From positions 3,318,501-3,382,500 of the forward strand of contig JAVHJL010000002.1 of NCBI GenBank assembly GCA_036971715.1: a stretch of DNA of 64,000 bases. The letters run 5' to 3'. This document shows positions 43,196-56,266 of the stretch, one piece after another (position 1 is the first letter of the stretch; each line of letters starts with the position of its first letter). The position numbers were made by a program, and so were the translations under genes. Source of the stretch: Arthrobotrys musiformis. Taxonomy: Eukaryota; Ascomycota; Orbiliomycetes; Orbiliales; Orbiliaceae. The notes beneath the pieces are model-generated. The model was given only the letters and a program-made list of their open reading frames with translations, searched no databases and was not told where the DNA came from.

Positions 43196-45474
43196 TTTGA
43201 CTCGTATGTATATATATACTTCTCTACGCTATATAATCGTAAGAGGTATGCTTGTCCGCTCTTTCTTCGATATAGTTTAAAAGTTTTGACGTTTAGGTAG
43301 GTGGATGTGAGGTTGGTATATATAGTCCCTTATATTTCTCTCCAAGTACCACAGCGTCTAAAACTTACTTAACAGACTTATGCCGGTTGATATGAGGCCC
43401 GGTCTCGTAAATCTATATCCAGAAATCACGGAGTCCACGGGGCGCCGGACGTTCGAAGCGTTCTTGGTGCCAGGTTTGGGCCTCCTATTAAAAACCACAA
43501 CTGTACCCAACGCAACAGACCCAACTTAAACCCCGACGCTTGGGATAACGTTATGTATCCGATCTTAAATGGTTATAATTATATACATTATCAAGTGATT
43601 ATATATCTAACAACCTAACGAGGTTACTCATGATATCTTAAAATCGGGGTGCTTTAAAGTAATTTATCCATGGGAGTCAATTAATATCTTATATATGTAT
43701 CCAGAATGTTATCAAGAATTCTTAACATGTTGTAGAAGCATAGAAGGTTCGATTAGAGAAATTAAAAGCATGGCATTATGCTAGTTACCTATGTTCCTGA
43801 GATCGGCTAGTGTATGGGTTAGCACAACGTGTATCTACACGGCCAACTGAACACAAACGTATTCGAGTCGAGGAAAGAATTGATGTAAACGTTATAAACC
43901 GAAAAGGCTTAAGTGCAAAGAAAACCAGAATTAGGCCTGCACTAGGGTGCTATCATACGATTGAAGATAGAATTTACATCATAGGTTTCAAAGACCAATA
44001 TTCAGCGTATTCGTGAACATACGGTACCCATCAACCTGAGAGTTATATACGCTATAAGATTAGACCAGGCACGTGCAAATACGAGAGGATTTCGTTGGTA
44101 TACTCGTAACGTATTCGACAAGACAGAGCTAGAGCCCCTAGTGCTCGCTCAAATTTTACATAGCTTCAGCTGAGTATCACAGGACTCGTGATTAATTAAA
44201 GACCCAGCTTAGTCGTAAATTTGAAGAGCGGTATACGGAGGTATAAAATCTACAAAAGATTTCAACTAAATTAGTCTCTGTACTGATCTCGTTCCCAACC
44301 TCACCCAAGGTGGTCCACTCTGTACCCAAATGATCAATGTAAATACATGAATAATATCCTAAAGACACGAGTAGAACATACCTGCTCGGTTTTCTGCATT
44401 CCAATTGCAAATGCGATAAATAAGAAAGAAAGAAAAAGAGAATACAAGCCATTGTACTTCACCGTGTCAGAAAAATATGCCATGTATACAATTGACACAC
44501 ACACATGCGAATTAGGTTTTGACTAGAACTGATATAACGGTACCTCGGAAGATTTCACATTTCTCCAGCTCTATGGGCTCATGAAGTGGGTCGTCCAGGT
44601 GAAACTTACGCCCTAAACTTGCCCAAGATGAAACAATTCTACTAAAACGGTCGCTTCAATATCGATAAGGCGCGTTCGAGTATGGATTGAAAGACGACGT
44701 CATTTGTTGCATACAACACAGGTGGTATAGGAACGTATCACCCGCACGCTGCTGGGCATATAGAGGGTTCCCACGCTTGTGATTAGCAACAGGCGCCCAT
44801 GTTTTATTTGGTTGGAGAGACTAGAATCAACTTCGTTCATGGTAGCTCACTTGAAGACAACGCCTGACACCGGTTCGAGCTAGCGCTGCTTCGACCATTT
44901 AATCGAGCGTTGTACACTGTACAGTGACTATTAATTTGGAAATTCGATTCGACAACCTATAGCTTTAGGTTCAAGTGGCATCTAGTTCAGGTAGTTATCT
45001 AGGCAACAATGCCATTATAAAAGAGGTTTAAAAGAGTTATGTAATGCTTAGATAAACCAATTGCATTGCATTGGCCGCATTCAATGGGACCTAGTTTTGT
45101 CTCATGAATTCAGCCGTTAAATTTTCAACCCAGATATGTAGAGCTTCATAGTTTATGTCTCTGGGTATATATCTTCCCGCTTCATATGTATCCGGGCGAT
45201 GGAGCTAAATGTAGTGGCATGATCTTTGTTCAATTGTGCGAATATTAATGCCGACCAGTCTGTATGTTGGTTGCTTTTATTTAAAGGTCGAAGGTTGTCC
45301 TTGCAAGCTTGACCCATTTACTAGTCGTCATGAAGATCTGCTGAAGGTCTAAAGGTTCCCTCATATATATGCATATAATCTTGAACATACTATACCACTC
45401 GATATAACTTTGCCTCCATCAGTCTTTATCCTACCCACCTTACAATTGATTAAGATCAATCAGCGAGGGGAAAG
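43196..45474. other. 2.3-kb divergent gene-free region
   Basis: AT-rich sequence between divergent genes. Open frames at 43810-44016 and 44192-44452 are short. The latter begins with a hydrophobic MACILFFFLSYLSHL but has no further support. No RNA gene or transposon is recognised. Confidence 0.45.
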
Positions 45475-46135
45475 ATGTCGGAAACCTCAGACGCAAAATT
45501 TGTCCTTGCGATTCTACGGTTCTTTGAGTTTGCATTTGGCGCAAGCCTCATCGGCGTATGTGCCTGGATACACGAACAGCTGGCCGATGCCCGTTTCTAC
45601 AACCTCTACAGGATCGACGTCACCCTTGGATTCTCGGTCGCCGCTACTTTCATATCAGCTCTAGCGGCGGTTACGTATATATTCCACTCAGCGGGGACGC
45701 AATTCGTGCTGGGTGTTTTCGACCTAGTTTTGTTCGGGGGGTATATTGCTTCCGCAGTAGTCTTCAGCGGCTTCAGTACAAAGTGTAGCACGAATAGGTT
45801 TGTGGTGGTTATAGAAACCGTTGGGTCCACCAGCTGCGGCACCGTTAGGCTTGCTGCTGCCGGAATTATTCTCCAGATGTACTTACCTTCCTACCCCTCA
45901 AAAACTTATCGTCGTTCGGAAAGACCGTCCCACTAATGTTTCGATTTGTAGTGTCTTATTTCTGACCACCGCGATCTTGTCGTTCTGGCTGGCCGACCAC
46001 CTCCATCGCCGCCGCGCCGCAGAGGTTGTGCCGAGTTCACCAAGCCATGAGCAGAAGCGGTGGTATACGCGCAAACGAAGCCACACTGATACAAGGGCAG
46101 CTGAACCCCCAGTAGCTGAGGCTCCAGTGGTCTAG
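45475..46135 (+). CDS. Four-helix membrane protein, MARVEL-like
   Basis: Two exons, 45475-45878 and 45952-46135 (GTACTT..TTGTAG), encode 195 residues. Four hydrophobic helices are evident: AILRFFEFAFGASLIGVCAW, LGFSVAATFISALAAVTYIF, FVLGVFDLVLFGGYIASAVV and, formed across the splice, AAAGIILQIVLFLTTAILSF. The N-terminus and the basic, Pro-rich C-terminal tail (HRRRAAEVVPSSP...KRWYTRKRS) would both face the cytosol. Short size, four helices and a Cys-containing loop before the last helix (FSTKC...STSCGT) resemble MARVEL-domain proteins of fungi. Function not known. Confidence 0.78.
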
Positions 46136-47442
46136 TTATACAACCTCTAGATCGAATATAAGGGGATGGTACTTTTACAATTTGCAAAAGAAAATTGAGA
46201 GTTACATGATTAACTTGGTATTTGCTATCGGCCGACCAATGGCTGCACGCATGCAATTGACGAGTTTTGTCAAAGACGTAATTATAATTTGAACACGAAT
46301 GTTGATGGCCTGTATTTATTGGTTTGTGGATCGAGCCGTGGAAGCGCTTCACTGGGAATTCAGGTCAACAAGACGAACCGGCCTACAATACAAAACACAC
46401 ACAGCCGCACAAAAAAACATTATCGTTTAACGTTTACGCAACAAAGGTGTAGCTTGCTATTGGACTATCTACATAACCATGTGACTATTTGAAAACATCA
46501 ATTAATTGGGGGACCAAGCCCTCCGCGTTGTTTTTGTGGTTTCTCTCCAGGCCTACCAGCTTTCCTCCACAGTCATACGACGATTATGCAATCCAACGGC
46601 ATGAACGAATATTAATATATTGATATCAGTTCCTATAATTATAAACCCCATCCCTGTGGGCCCACTGACAGATCCTTTACACTCGAAATCAGCGAACAAG
46701 AAGCATGTGGCCGAGAGCATATACACGTACAAAACTAAAGTTATTGGCTGGCCCATACCAACATATAACGCACAATAACGCCAAGGCCATTCCTGAATGC
46801 GAGCAGACGGCACCATGATGAGGCCGGTATGTAGGCTTGGAGGTTGCACCAACCTTTTCCCTCCTGTTATAAAGGCCACGCGTTCCAGTTCACAGGCCCG
46901 ACTCTATACCAATACTGTCTACACGCACTCGAATTAGAGGTCAAAATCAACTGGAAACTTAACTTGCTCCTACATGCAGTTAATTCAGGTGCGGGTTGAT
47001 TGAGGTAAAACGCTGTAAGCTTTAACCGAGCGCCTGCGTCATCAACGAGCACGCCAGCCTAGGTGCACTGGTACGTACTGCAAGCATGGTGGATGTAACA
47101 TTCTGAAGCTACATCGCAGCCACGATGAATACGAAAAAGGCCAGCATCGAGATTGACAGGGGGTCCTGCCTAGCCCGCTGATGACTGATTGCTGATTGCT
47201 GATTCTCGGATCAACGAATACTTAGCCAACTTAGCTGTCGGTCTAACCATAAGTGCCGACATCATCTCGTCATTCACGTTGAAAATTAAAATCCGGGGAA
47301 TCCACGAACGCGGACCTACCAGTTCCTATACCCAATAATAAGTACTCATAACCTTAAGGAACTATAGGGTTCTTTGCAAAAATTCAATAAATAGCTGCCA
47401 GTTCCCAAAAAAAGTTGTTTCTTGCTTCCCAAAACCTTAAAG
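46136..47442. other. Intergenic region, no gene seen
   Basis: About 1.3 kb between two plus-strand genes. Minus-strand frames at 46553-47052 lack coding features. The last 60 bases before 47443 are A-rich and probably part of the leader of the AAA+ ATPase gene. Confidence 0.5.
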
Positions 47443-49388
47443 ATGACGAAGAACTATTTCCCCATCCCTTCGATGGTCTCCAGCAGCAACTGCGCAACTG
47501 AAAGGAATATCAACACGGCGCCTGAATCCAATATGGCAGCAACTCACCAGGAGCCGATGAGGTCTCCGGCTTCCATCTTGACAACTTTTGAAATTCTCAA
47601 ATCCCATGAGGACGCTTTGGCTGAACGCAGGAAATCACAGGACGAGGCGATTCATTTGCAGTCTCTTATCACGACAATCGAGGCAATTGGACCTTCAAAC
47701 GTCAATGCTCGTGCCCAAAAGCTCGCGGCCAACCTCGCCAGATTGGAAGCCGGTGTCAGCAACACAGATAATGCAACAAACAACGCGGCTTTTGCCTCAG
47801 ACCGTAGAACTTTAGAAACCATATCTGCGGTCCCCCCTACGGAACCCCAACTAAACGGGAAGCTTCAGAAAGGGGGACATCCCGAGCCGGGTATTTTATC
47901 GTATTCGAAGGCTGCATTTGATGCTACCTCTGGTTCATCTCATAAACCAAAACACCCAGGCAGCGTCGTATCCTCCATTATTTCTCACGGCGACGGAAAA
48001 TTCGATGACCAGAATACACAAATAATTACTTCTGTGCGACAAGCACATCCTGGCGAGAGGTTAATTCCTCTGGATATCCAAAATTTAGACGTCTACGGGT
48101 TCTGTTTCACCGGTCACGCCGAACTTCAGATTCTCACATCCGTGACGGAGGGGACAGGCATCTCGCATTTCTTCTTCGCACCACCCGGCAAACGCCCTGC
48201 ATCTGGAGAAATCAGCGGCAGGGTAGGACAACAACCGCAATACGAGGCTGGAGTCATCACCTATAAGAATACCAAATGGACCGTATATTTCGCAACGTGG
48301 TCAAAGGGGTTTGATGTTTTCCGGCGGGCATACATTGTTCACGATCAAGGCGCTAGCGGCGACGGTCTCGTAGAGCTATTTGTGCGGGAGTGCGGTACAT
48401 GGACCTCTACGCCAAAGGAGCAGATCTGGGTATTTGACCAAGGTTACTGGCAGCTAGATGGGGCGCTTTATCAATCAGCCATGAAGGCAAATTGGGCGGA
48501 TATTATTCTCCCAGAAGATTTAAAAGAAAATGTTTTGAACGATATCCTTGGGTTCTACGGCGCGGAAGAGACGTACAGAGGATTGAGAATTCCCTGGAAG
48601 AGAGGTGTGGTATTTTACGGTCCACCAGGAAATGGGAAAACGATCACGTATGACTATCCCACGTCTTAGTCGGGCTCTAGATTCAATGCTAACAAGTTAA
48701 ACCGCATTTAGTCTCAAAGCAATCATCAAGACACTCTATACGGCTACCGAATCGATCCCTCCTCTTCCAATCCCGTCTTTATACGTCAAGACACTTGCTG
48801 GATGGGGCCCACCCGAATTCTCCATCCGCGCTATCTTTGGGAAAGCCCGTGAGCAGTCACCATGCTTTCTCATCTGGGAAGATCTAGACAGTATTATCGA
48901 CGACTCGAATCGTAGTTTTTTCCTAAACGAGCTCGATGGATTGGAAGATAACAACGGCATTCTTGTCATTGGAACTACGAATCACCTTGATAGATTGGAC
49001 CCCGGTATCATCAAACGCCCAAGTAGATTTGATAGGAAGTATCTATTTGACAACCCCTCAGACGGCGAGAGAGTTAAATACGTCGAATACTGGCGGTAAT
49101 AATATATATCTGAATTGCGTGGTTTTTATTAGGTTAGGTTGCTAACGCCTTTCTAGTCATAAACTCGACGGTACCCCAATCGATTTCACGGACGATCTAG
49201 TTAAGGAGCTTGCAGGATTGATGAATAACTTTTCGTTTGCTTACATGAAGGAGGCCTTCGTGAGTACCCTTCTAATCCTCGCCGGTGGCAGAAACAATAG
49301 AGACGGCGGCGATGACTGGGCAGGGAAATTTGCGGAAACGATCAAAAAGCAAATTAAACAATTGAGAGAACAACTCGAGGCTGAATAA
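47443..49388 (+). CDS. AAA+ ATPase with large N-terminal domain
   Basis: Three exons, 47443-48647, 48712-49095 and 49157-49388, encode 606 residues; the first ATG of the frame is at 47443. The first 180 residues are low-complexity with a coiled-coil-like stretch (EDALAERRKSQDEAIHLQSL). Residues about 190-380 form an unrecognised folded domain (WTVYFATWSKGFDVFRRAYI; EQIWVFDQGYWQLDGALYQS). The AAA core follows: Walker A YGPPGNGKT (about 393-400), Walker B FLIWEDLDSII (454-463), sensor 1 IGTTNHLDRLDP, and the arginine-finger-like RPSRFDRKY (503). A four-helix lid ends in KKQIKQLREQLEAE. The layout fits fungal AAA proteins of the Bcs1/spastin-like 'ATPase core' type with unknown clients. No mitochondrial presequence or membrane helix is clear. 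Confidence 0.87.
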
Positions 49389-49532
49389 AGGAGCAAATAT
49401 TGTGGGCCGTCTTCAGAATCTCTTTTCATTGTAGTTACCCTGTAACATACAGGCAATACCACTCTTTGTTGAACATGTTCCTTCGCTTCATTCAGACCTC
49501 TTTCGAAACTAGTCAACTAGACGACTAGGTAT

Positions 49533-49989
49533 CTAAAGTCCGTGAACCCAAGGAGGGTAGGCACGCCAATCGGCAACACCCTCAAAAGTGGTTCCACACT
49601 GGGAACAATCGAAAGCATGAGAAGGGTTCTGACCCTTCGGGCCGTTCATCAAAACATCGACCATGAATTCCGTGCTATGAACTCCCAACGCTTGGGCAGA
49701 GTGAACGATATCATCGACCCCGCTCCGCTTTCCGCAGGTTTGGCAGGTCATCCTGTCTCGGCTCATATTGTGCGCTTTCATTTTCGCGGCGTTGTCATCT
49801 AGAGGGAAACATTTTTTCACTCATCAGCTGAATCAAATACAGTAATGCATAGCATAATTATTTGGAATTGAGCTCACCGTCAAGATCGAGCATCTTAGCG
49901 ATGCTACTGCGTTCCTCAGTGGTCATGATCCAACAGGAACCCGGGCCGCCTTCAATAAGTACTTCGTCGACGAACTCTTGCGAAGACAT
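49533..49989 (-). CDS. Small zinc-ribbon-like protein
   Basis: Two exons, 49878-49989 and 49533-49798 (GTGAGC..CTCTAG), encode 125 residues. The N-terminus MSSQEFVDEVLIEGGPGSCW is not a signal peptide. Two Cys pairs, MTCQTCGKRSG (about 58-61) and FDCSQCGTTFEG (about 104-107), about 45 residues apart, look like the two knuckles of a zinc ribbon or treble clef. Between them lies DDIVHSAQALGVHSTEFMVD. The C-terminus WRAYPPWVHGL is aromatic. I do not recognise the family. It is convergent with the AAA+ ATPase gene, whose stop is 145 bp away. Confidence 0.72.
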
Positions 49990-52900
49990 TATGGTGATAA
50001 AATAACTTTTAATTGGTAAATAGGTGAAACGGAGGATGTGTCTTGTAACTTGAGTTATCAGATTGTAGGATATGGCTATAGGACTGTTGGTGGTGAATTC
50101 ACAACTTCGAATGGAGGAATATCGTCGGATTTATATAACTTTCGAGAAGATGAAAACACAGACTAGGCTATCGATCAATGTCATAACTTCCTCCGGTGCC
50201 TGACAGACTCTCTCCGCACCTTAAGCTATTTTGGTAAAAGTGCGGGAGTACGCGAACTCGAGACCCCGATCGAAAAGCATCGATATGCGTGTATTCATAC
50301 GCAGCACCAATCACGAAGAATGCAGCAATCCGCAGGGAGTCCCGAAGAATGCTCGCTAACATCCTATTAATTGATCAAAATAGGGGGGTTTTTGAATATT
50401 CTTGCTGACTAACTTATATTTGGTGTCGGTTGCGCGATCGATATCGATCGAAACGAGGCGGTGCTTCCATAGTTCCGCCAATTGATAGACATCCCGCGGT
50501 CCGTCCCATTTGTACGAGTTCGGGTTGCGGAAACTGTACCACATTCCAGGTTTTCTTGATCTCCGGTCCTTATTCCTATATTATAATATATTCTTGAGGT
50601 GGTAATCTTGTGGGGCCATTGATGGTCTGGGCCTCAAATTGTGATATTCGACCTATCTTTTTCTCGTTTTGATTGGGCATGTCTAATGCTGATACAAAGT
50701 CTGTAGATGAACGAATAGATCTAAAGCTAGGTATCACTCAACAGGCGATGGTTCATAAATTGAGGCCGGACTAACATTTATATGGAATTTTAAAGGGGAA
50801 AAGAGCTGAGACCAGGTGAACACTAAGATTGAGTTCACCCGCAAAAGCAGCGGGGTCGACCAGTTGGTGCAAGTGGTTAACCTCGTTCTACAAAACTTTA
50901 AATTTCAGCGAGGAGAATTACTGACGTATTCTGTGTAACAAAAACATCAGGCAAATTTGAGTAGTGCACTAAAATAGCTCTTGATTAGATGTATAACCAT
51001 TGGTCTGAAGCAAGCTCTTGATATATAGCTCTATAAGAGCATATGCAGTGTACTCGGGGTTCTACCCGCCTCCCGCTTTTACTACCTAATTTTGACTAGT
51101 CTGGTGTATATTCGGGTTCTTTTTCCATTGGTTACGGTCACGCAAGTGCAAATCTATATCTGTTCTTTGATGGTGTGTATAGCTTTAGCTACATAGAAAG
51201 TAAACCTCGAGGCTGGACCAATCGTGAAATAGTTCCTGGATTCGAACTATACGCCTAGGTATATGTAGATTACCACATTATTGATTTGGAGCTAAACATA
51301 TCGGTATATACTTTCCCACGTATGTACATATGTACTCATATAACAGAATTTATTTCTGATCCTTTTGTAAGATTGATCAATTGAGCGGTAGATATTTTGA
51401 ATTAACTCGCTAGCTACATACTCCCGAAATTCCAGACCTGGCCTCAGAGATCACAACTATATTATTCAAACTACAAAATTTAAAAGGGTTACTCTTTATG
51501 CGTAAACTTATGACTACAATTGTAAATTAAAAAGATAGAGCCATTTATTACGGCGGAATTTGAATCCAGGCGATGTAGAGTTGTGAGCTATAGCTCTAGC
51601 CATATCACATCGTAATTCATTGCTTATAAAAATCCCACGATGTATCGATAGCCTGGGAAGTCCCACTACGGAACCGACTGTAACTCCATACACGAACTAG
51701 TGCAATTGAAGGGCGCCTGTAGGAAATTATGTTGTCGACGTACCGTAACTAAAAGCGTTTGCCCTCCAAGGGTTCGTATTTGAGCCTTTTGATAATATCC
51801 CAATTGTAAGTGCTAGTGAATAAAGCTACATTAGAGCTCAGACGTGCTATTGACGTAGATACCGTCACTTTTCAGGTCGAAGGTATTCGATTTGACCATT
51901 TATCAGCCTCGAAGCCACCGTCGGTATCGTAGTGTCTCAGTGACATTTTAATCAAGCTGGTCTCGTAACCAGACTAAATTGGTCTCGCGATCGTAGTACA
52001 ACTGAATCAAGCTAATTTACAGAAGACAACCAAATCAATCATGACCGCCTATATTCGAAGAGTTGTGCCATTTTGGTCTTAACTAAGTCTTATTGTCTTC
52101 CTAACGACATACCAGTTTATTAGCGTGCGTCTGAACCGCACTTTATCCCACAATTCTAAGTCAATTCCTATTTCTGAGTTATTCGGCGAAGGCCTGAGCT
52201 GGTGGTACAAGACGGGATCGATGCGACATCATCTATTCAGCCGCAATCCAAGATAGCCTATGAACATACACCCTCCTCCTTTAACGAGTAACCTTTTCAC
52301 GGCTTGAGCTCATGGGTTTCGACAAGACAGCTTCTGATTCGCAGAGTTTCGCAAAATTCGGAACCATACGCCGGGAGGCTCGAGGCAGCATTAATCGCGC
52401 GGGCAACAAAAAAAATGGAGTCGCCAATCACATCAGTAAGGGTAGCTCGTGGCACGAACACGATCAATTCGCCTCCTAAAGATCTGCAGGGTCACTTTGG
52501 CCACATCGGGTATATATTTCGATCTCGGTATATTGTGATAACAGTATAATTCGCCTGATGCCGTGCATCCAATTGCAACAAACACGGCACGCAAGGAGTT
52601 AAGAATGTTGTTGTTGACCATGTCCCCCATGTATCATGCATCTTTTCAGCCCAAGTCTCAAATCTCGACGAATCGTGAAGCATGAAGAAAGGAGATGAAT
52701 GAGATCGAAGATCTGTAGGAACCACTTTCCATAGATGGGCCGCCCACGTTTAATATTACGATCGCAATTGTTGGTGGATTCATCGAGTGTGTGGCGTTTG
52801 TTTCTCTCTCTTGGTCTCTCTCTTACTCTCTCAAAGATCGTTTCTCGAAGAACGCCATCCACGTACCCATTCTCAGCTGGAAAGAACATCTAACCAATAG

Positions 52901-55900
52901 GAAGCATTGGCATCTGGCAGGTCTCTCCGTCATCATTGCACACGCGCGAACGGACGGCTCGGGTTTCGGATGTCTGGGCATCGAAACGGGGCTTGTCCTC
53001 TCTGGAGGTCCTTTTTCATGATATTGGGCTTCAGCTTCAGCTCATTCCAACAGTATATCAAATACTGACGACTGCCATGCAGATCAAATTTGTAAGGCGC
53101 ATTCGACTCAATTTTGTAACAAGCCCTCGAGGACTGCTAATTTTATATGTACCGTCTATATCATTATAGCACTAGTTCGTTTCGTTTTATTCTTATGTAT
53201 TTAACATCGGTATCGAATGTCATGGCTATACAGCCACTTTCCCTAACAAAGATATCAATTATATAATTATCGATATGAGGGAAAAGGCTAAACCCGTCAT
53301 GATATCATCAAATAGGCAGAAACGAGCATTGACGCGACGAACGGCATGAAGCGTGAAGAAACAGAATCTCGATCCTAATTTTTTGTTTTTGTCTGGTCAT
53401 TCCAAAATGGAACTGCATACGAAGATTACTATATCAGCTTAGGGCCGTGCGCGTGGGGCATTATCCGACGCACTGACACCAACTGCCTGGATTTCGGGGT
53501 TGCAAGTGTGTTTTTTTCTTTCATCATGCATTAGGTGGGGACGCTATCTGCGATAGAGAAGCTGCATATATTTCTTTACAAGGTTGAACCCTTCAATCTC
53601 ATCGCTTAGACTGGTAGATGTGTCGCTTTTCGTAGGCGAGCTCCAGCTGCATGTTCGGGAACATATCTAGGGGAATAGGAATGATTGACGATACGCGGCG
53701 AAGGACATCTGACTGATTTTGGGCTCGGACACATTAAACCAATATCGGGTTTCGCATTGACATGATATGTAACGATTACCTGATTTCTAAAGGGCTAAGG
53801 TAACATATAATATGGCTATATGAATTTGAGGGGCCTATAGGATGCTGACCCCGCAATCAATTGTGTGTAAGGGAATGTTTCTGAGTTTTCTACTTGCAAT
53901 TGGTCGATAACTAGACCGTAGCCCTGCTGGCTATAATTAGCCATTGGCCATATATGCATAAGAATCAAGCTCGTTCTTGAGATATGAATTGTATGAACAC
54001 GGGAGACCTTGCAAGTTTGAAATTCGCGAGTGGGGGCTTCTTTTTCGTCTTGTCGAAAAATATCTGCAGACTCCTTGGCCGGCCTTGATCATGGCCTCGC
54101 CAACTTTGACATAACTACACTGCATCAAACGCAAACTCCACAAGCTTGTTACTACGCCCATATTACACAAAGCGAAGCGAGTATGCAGGGCGGCTTGGAC
54201 AATAGGAGGACAAGGAAAATCTTTACATCTCCTCCTGCATCGACAAGAAAAAATTTTCCTTTGCGTTGAGCCAGGAGATTACGGGCGAGCTCGTGCAGTA
54301 GTTGCAAGGCATATCCAGATGTTCGGGACCATGAACTGGGCTCTGGAACCAAAATCACTCACGTCTTGATGGTGAGCTCTCCTCTCACAAAATCGACCAG
54401 TCAGTCAATCAATCAATACTCGGCCAACAGCGAAATTCATAGAGAACAAAGGGAATATCAAAATTTGCCATGCGCAGCAATTTAAAAACAGAAAATTTCG
54501 AATAAGCCATGATGTATGAATACCACCACATCCTCTCCCGGCCCTTGGCGTTGCGTTCCGAGTCCCTGAGTCGGTATTGGTAGGATGGACTCAGTCTACA
54601 TAGTGCTGTGTACGCAATATTACCAGGCGTCTCCCGTCACGGGCGGGAAAAATCCTTTCACTCACCCGTTTGTCGACTGATCCGACTGGACAGGTTTCTC
54701 TAGTGAAATTAGGACGTTGCAGTCAATCCGCGTGAATCGTGGTGATCGCGAACGATGATTGACCACGGAATGACACGCGTTCGCGGGCTTCAATTGACTT
54801 TTAACGGGATCTAGTTGATGGTAACCTGATAGAAGCCCTCAAAATCTTTGCAATTGGCAACAATCGTCTCTTCTCTAGGTCAATCAGGAAATTTAGCCCA
54901 GTTCTAGTAAATTTGAGCGACGGACGAGTGTTCTGCCTTGACTGACCAAAAGGCTTCGCAAAAGAACGTTTGAACAAAAATCCTTGAGAATCAGGGGAAC
55001 CTGCTTGTGCCAAGCCCTGAACTGGGACCGGGAGGGTTCTAACCTGAATTGGACCGGATGTTGTTCCCCGACCCACAGGATTGTTTGATACCAACGGGAA
55101 AACTTGAGAGAGAGGTTTCCGACCCTACCGTCGAAAGGTTGGCCTTTTCCGACCCGCCAATCTGGGTAGGCCGAGGCCCGTCACCGAATTAGAAGCTTCG
55201 AAATTTTCACTAACTGGTATCCGATCGAAAATTTCTTTCGATGACACGAAGATCGGGCCGTTAGCTTTGGAGGTACGAGATCGAAGCGTGACATCGTTGG
55301 AAGCCCTCCCGGATCAATTGTCGTGGCCCCACGGGCATGTCGTATGACCGGGCTTGTTAGTGAGGGACAAAAACGGTTCGGAGACGCAAACCGGTGTCCT
55401 CGGAAGGATAATGGTAGTATTCTCGGGGAGAGTACCGGTACTCTCGGTCCTTATTCTCTGATAACGGCAGTTTGCGAGGCCGTGAAACAAAAACTAGAAC
55501 TTGCATCTAGAATGAAACCAGAAGGACACCAATAACTAGGTGCAATTCTCTTAGGTTTAAACCACAGTGGCATCGATGCAATGACGGAGAGGGGAACGGA
55601 ACATTCCCAGAAGAGAGGAACACACACCTCCTCAAAGTTCCAAGGTACAGGAACCAGTTATTCTTGACCCGACGGTTTGGAACCCAATCAGCGCTTTGTC
55701 CTACCCATGTTCATACCCAAGCCGTATGAGGAATGGCGGGTGTTTGGGGGAAGCGGGACGATATTGAACCAACCGGGATGCCAAGAGACTTCGTGTGAAC
55801 TCGAGGGCTTCCACAGAGACGAAACGAAAAACAAATGTGAGTCCCTTCGTGATTGTGGATTGCACTATCCCGAAGATGGAGGAATGGAAACAAAAGCGGG

Positions 55901-56266
55901 CTCCAACTCCCATGTCGATGTTTCTTTTTTTTTCCCTTTTCCAAATCCTCGGGGTTGCAGCATACGTGAGCTTTCCCCTCCTGTCCCAAGTTTTTGGACC
56001 AGGCTGTTTTACGGTGGCTGCAAGAAGGGCCCAGGTTCCAGATTCCTGATTCCTTTATATCTCCAGAGCTATCCTCTTCCCTTTTTTTGACGTCTCCCTT
56101 ATCAATTCTATCTTTTAACTGTCACAGCTCAGACCCTTTGTTCGTTATGAGTTTACGTTATTTCGACATCGTATGCAACTAGGGATTCCCAACAGCCGGG
56201 AACAATTCTAAGGAAACACCGACAGGGACATTTAAGGGAAATCTTCAACGTCACTAGCTATTCACA
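49990..56266. other. 6.3-kb gene desert
   Basis: The longest stretch without a recognisable gene. No open frame here combines an ATG, length, a domain and splice support; the longest (55677-56090) ends in low-complexity sequence. B-box-like tRNA words (TTCGAACTAT at 51240, TTTGAATCC near 51560, GGTTCG near 51770) appear without a full cloverleaf. 50-54 kb is AT-rich; 54.5-56.1 kb is more GC-balanced, with GA/CT-rich words. I see no transposase, reverse transcriptase or terminal repeats. Confidence 0.5.

Noticed and set aside
44192..44452. 86-residue frame starting with a hydrophobic segment
   Set aside because: The N-terminus could pass for a signal peptide, but the rest has no Cys pattern or domain and lies in AT-rich sequence. 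Insufficient support.
55677..56090. 137-codon open frame in the gene desert
   Set aside because: No recognisable domain, low-complexity T/C-rich 3' half, no splice context and no matching feature upstream.
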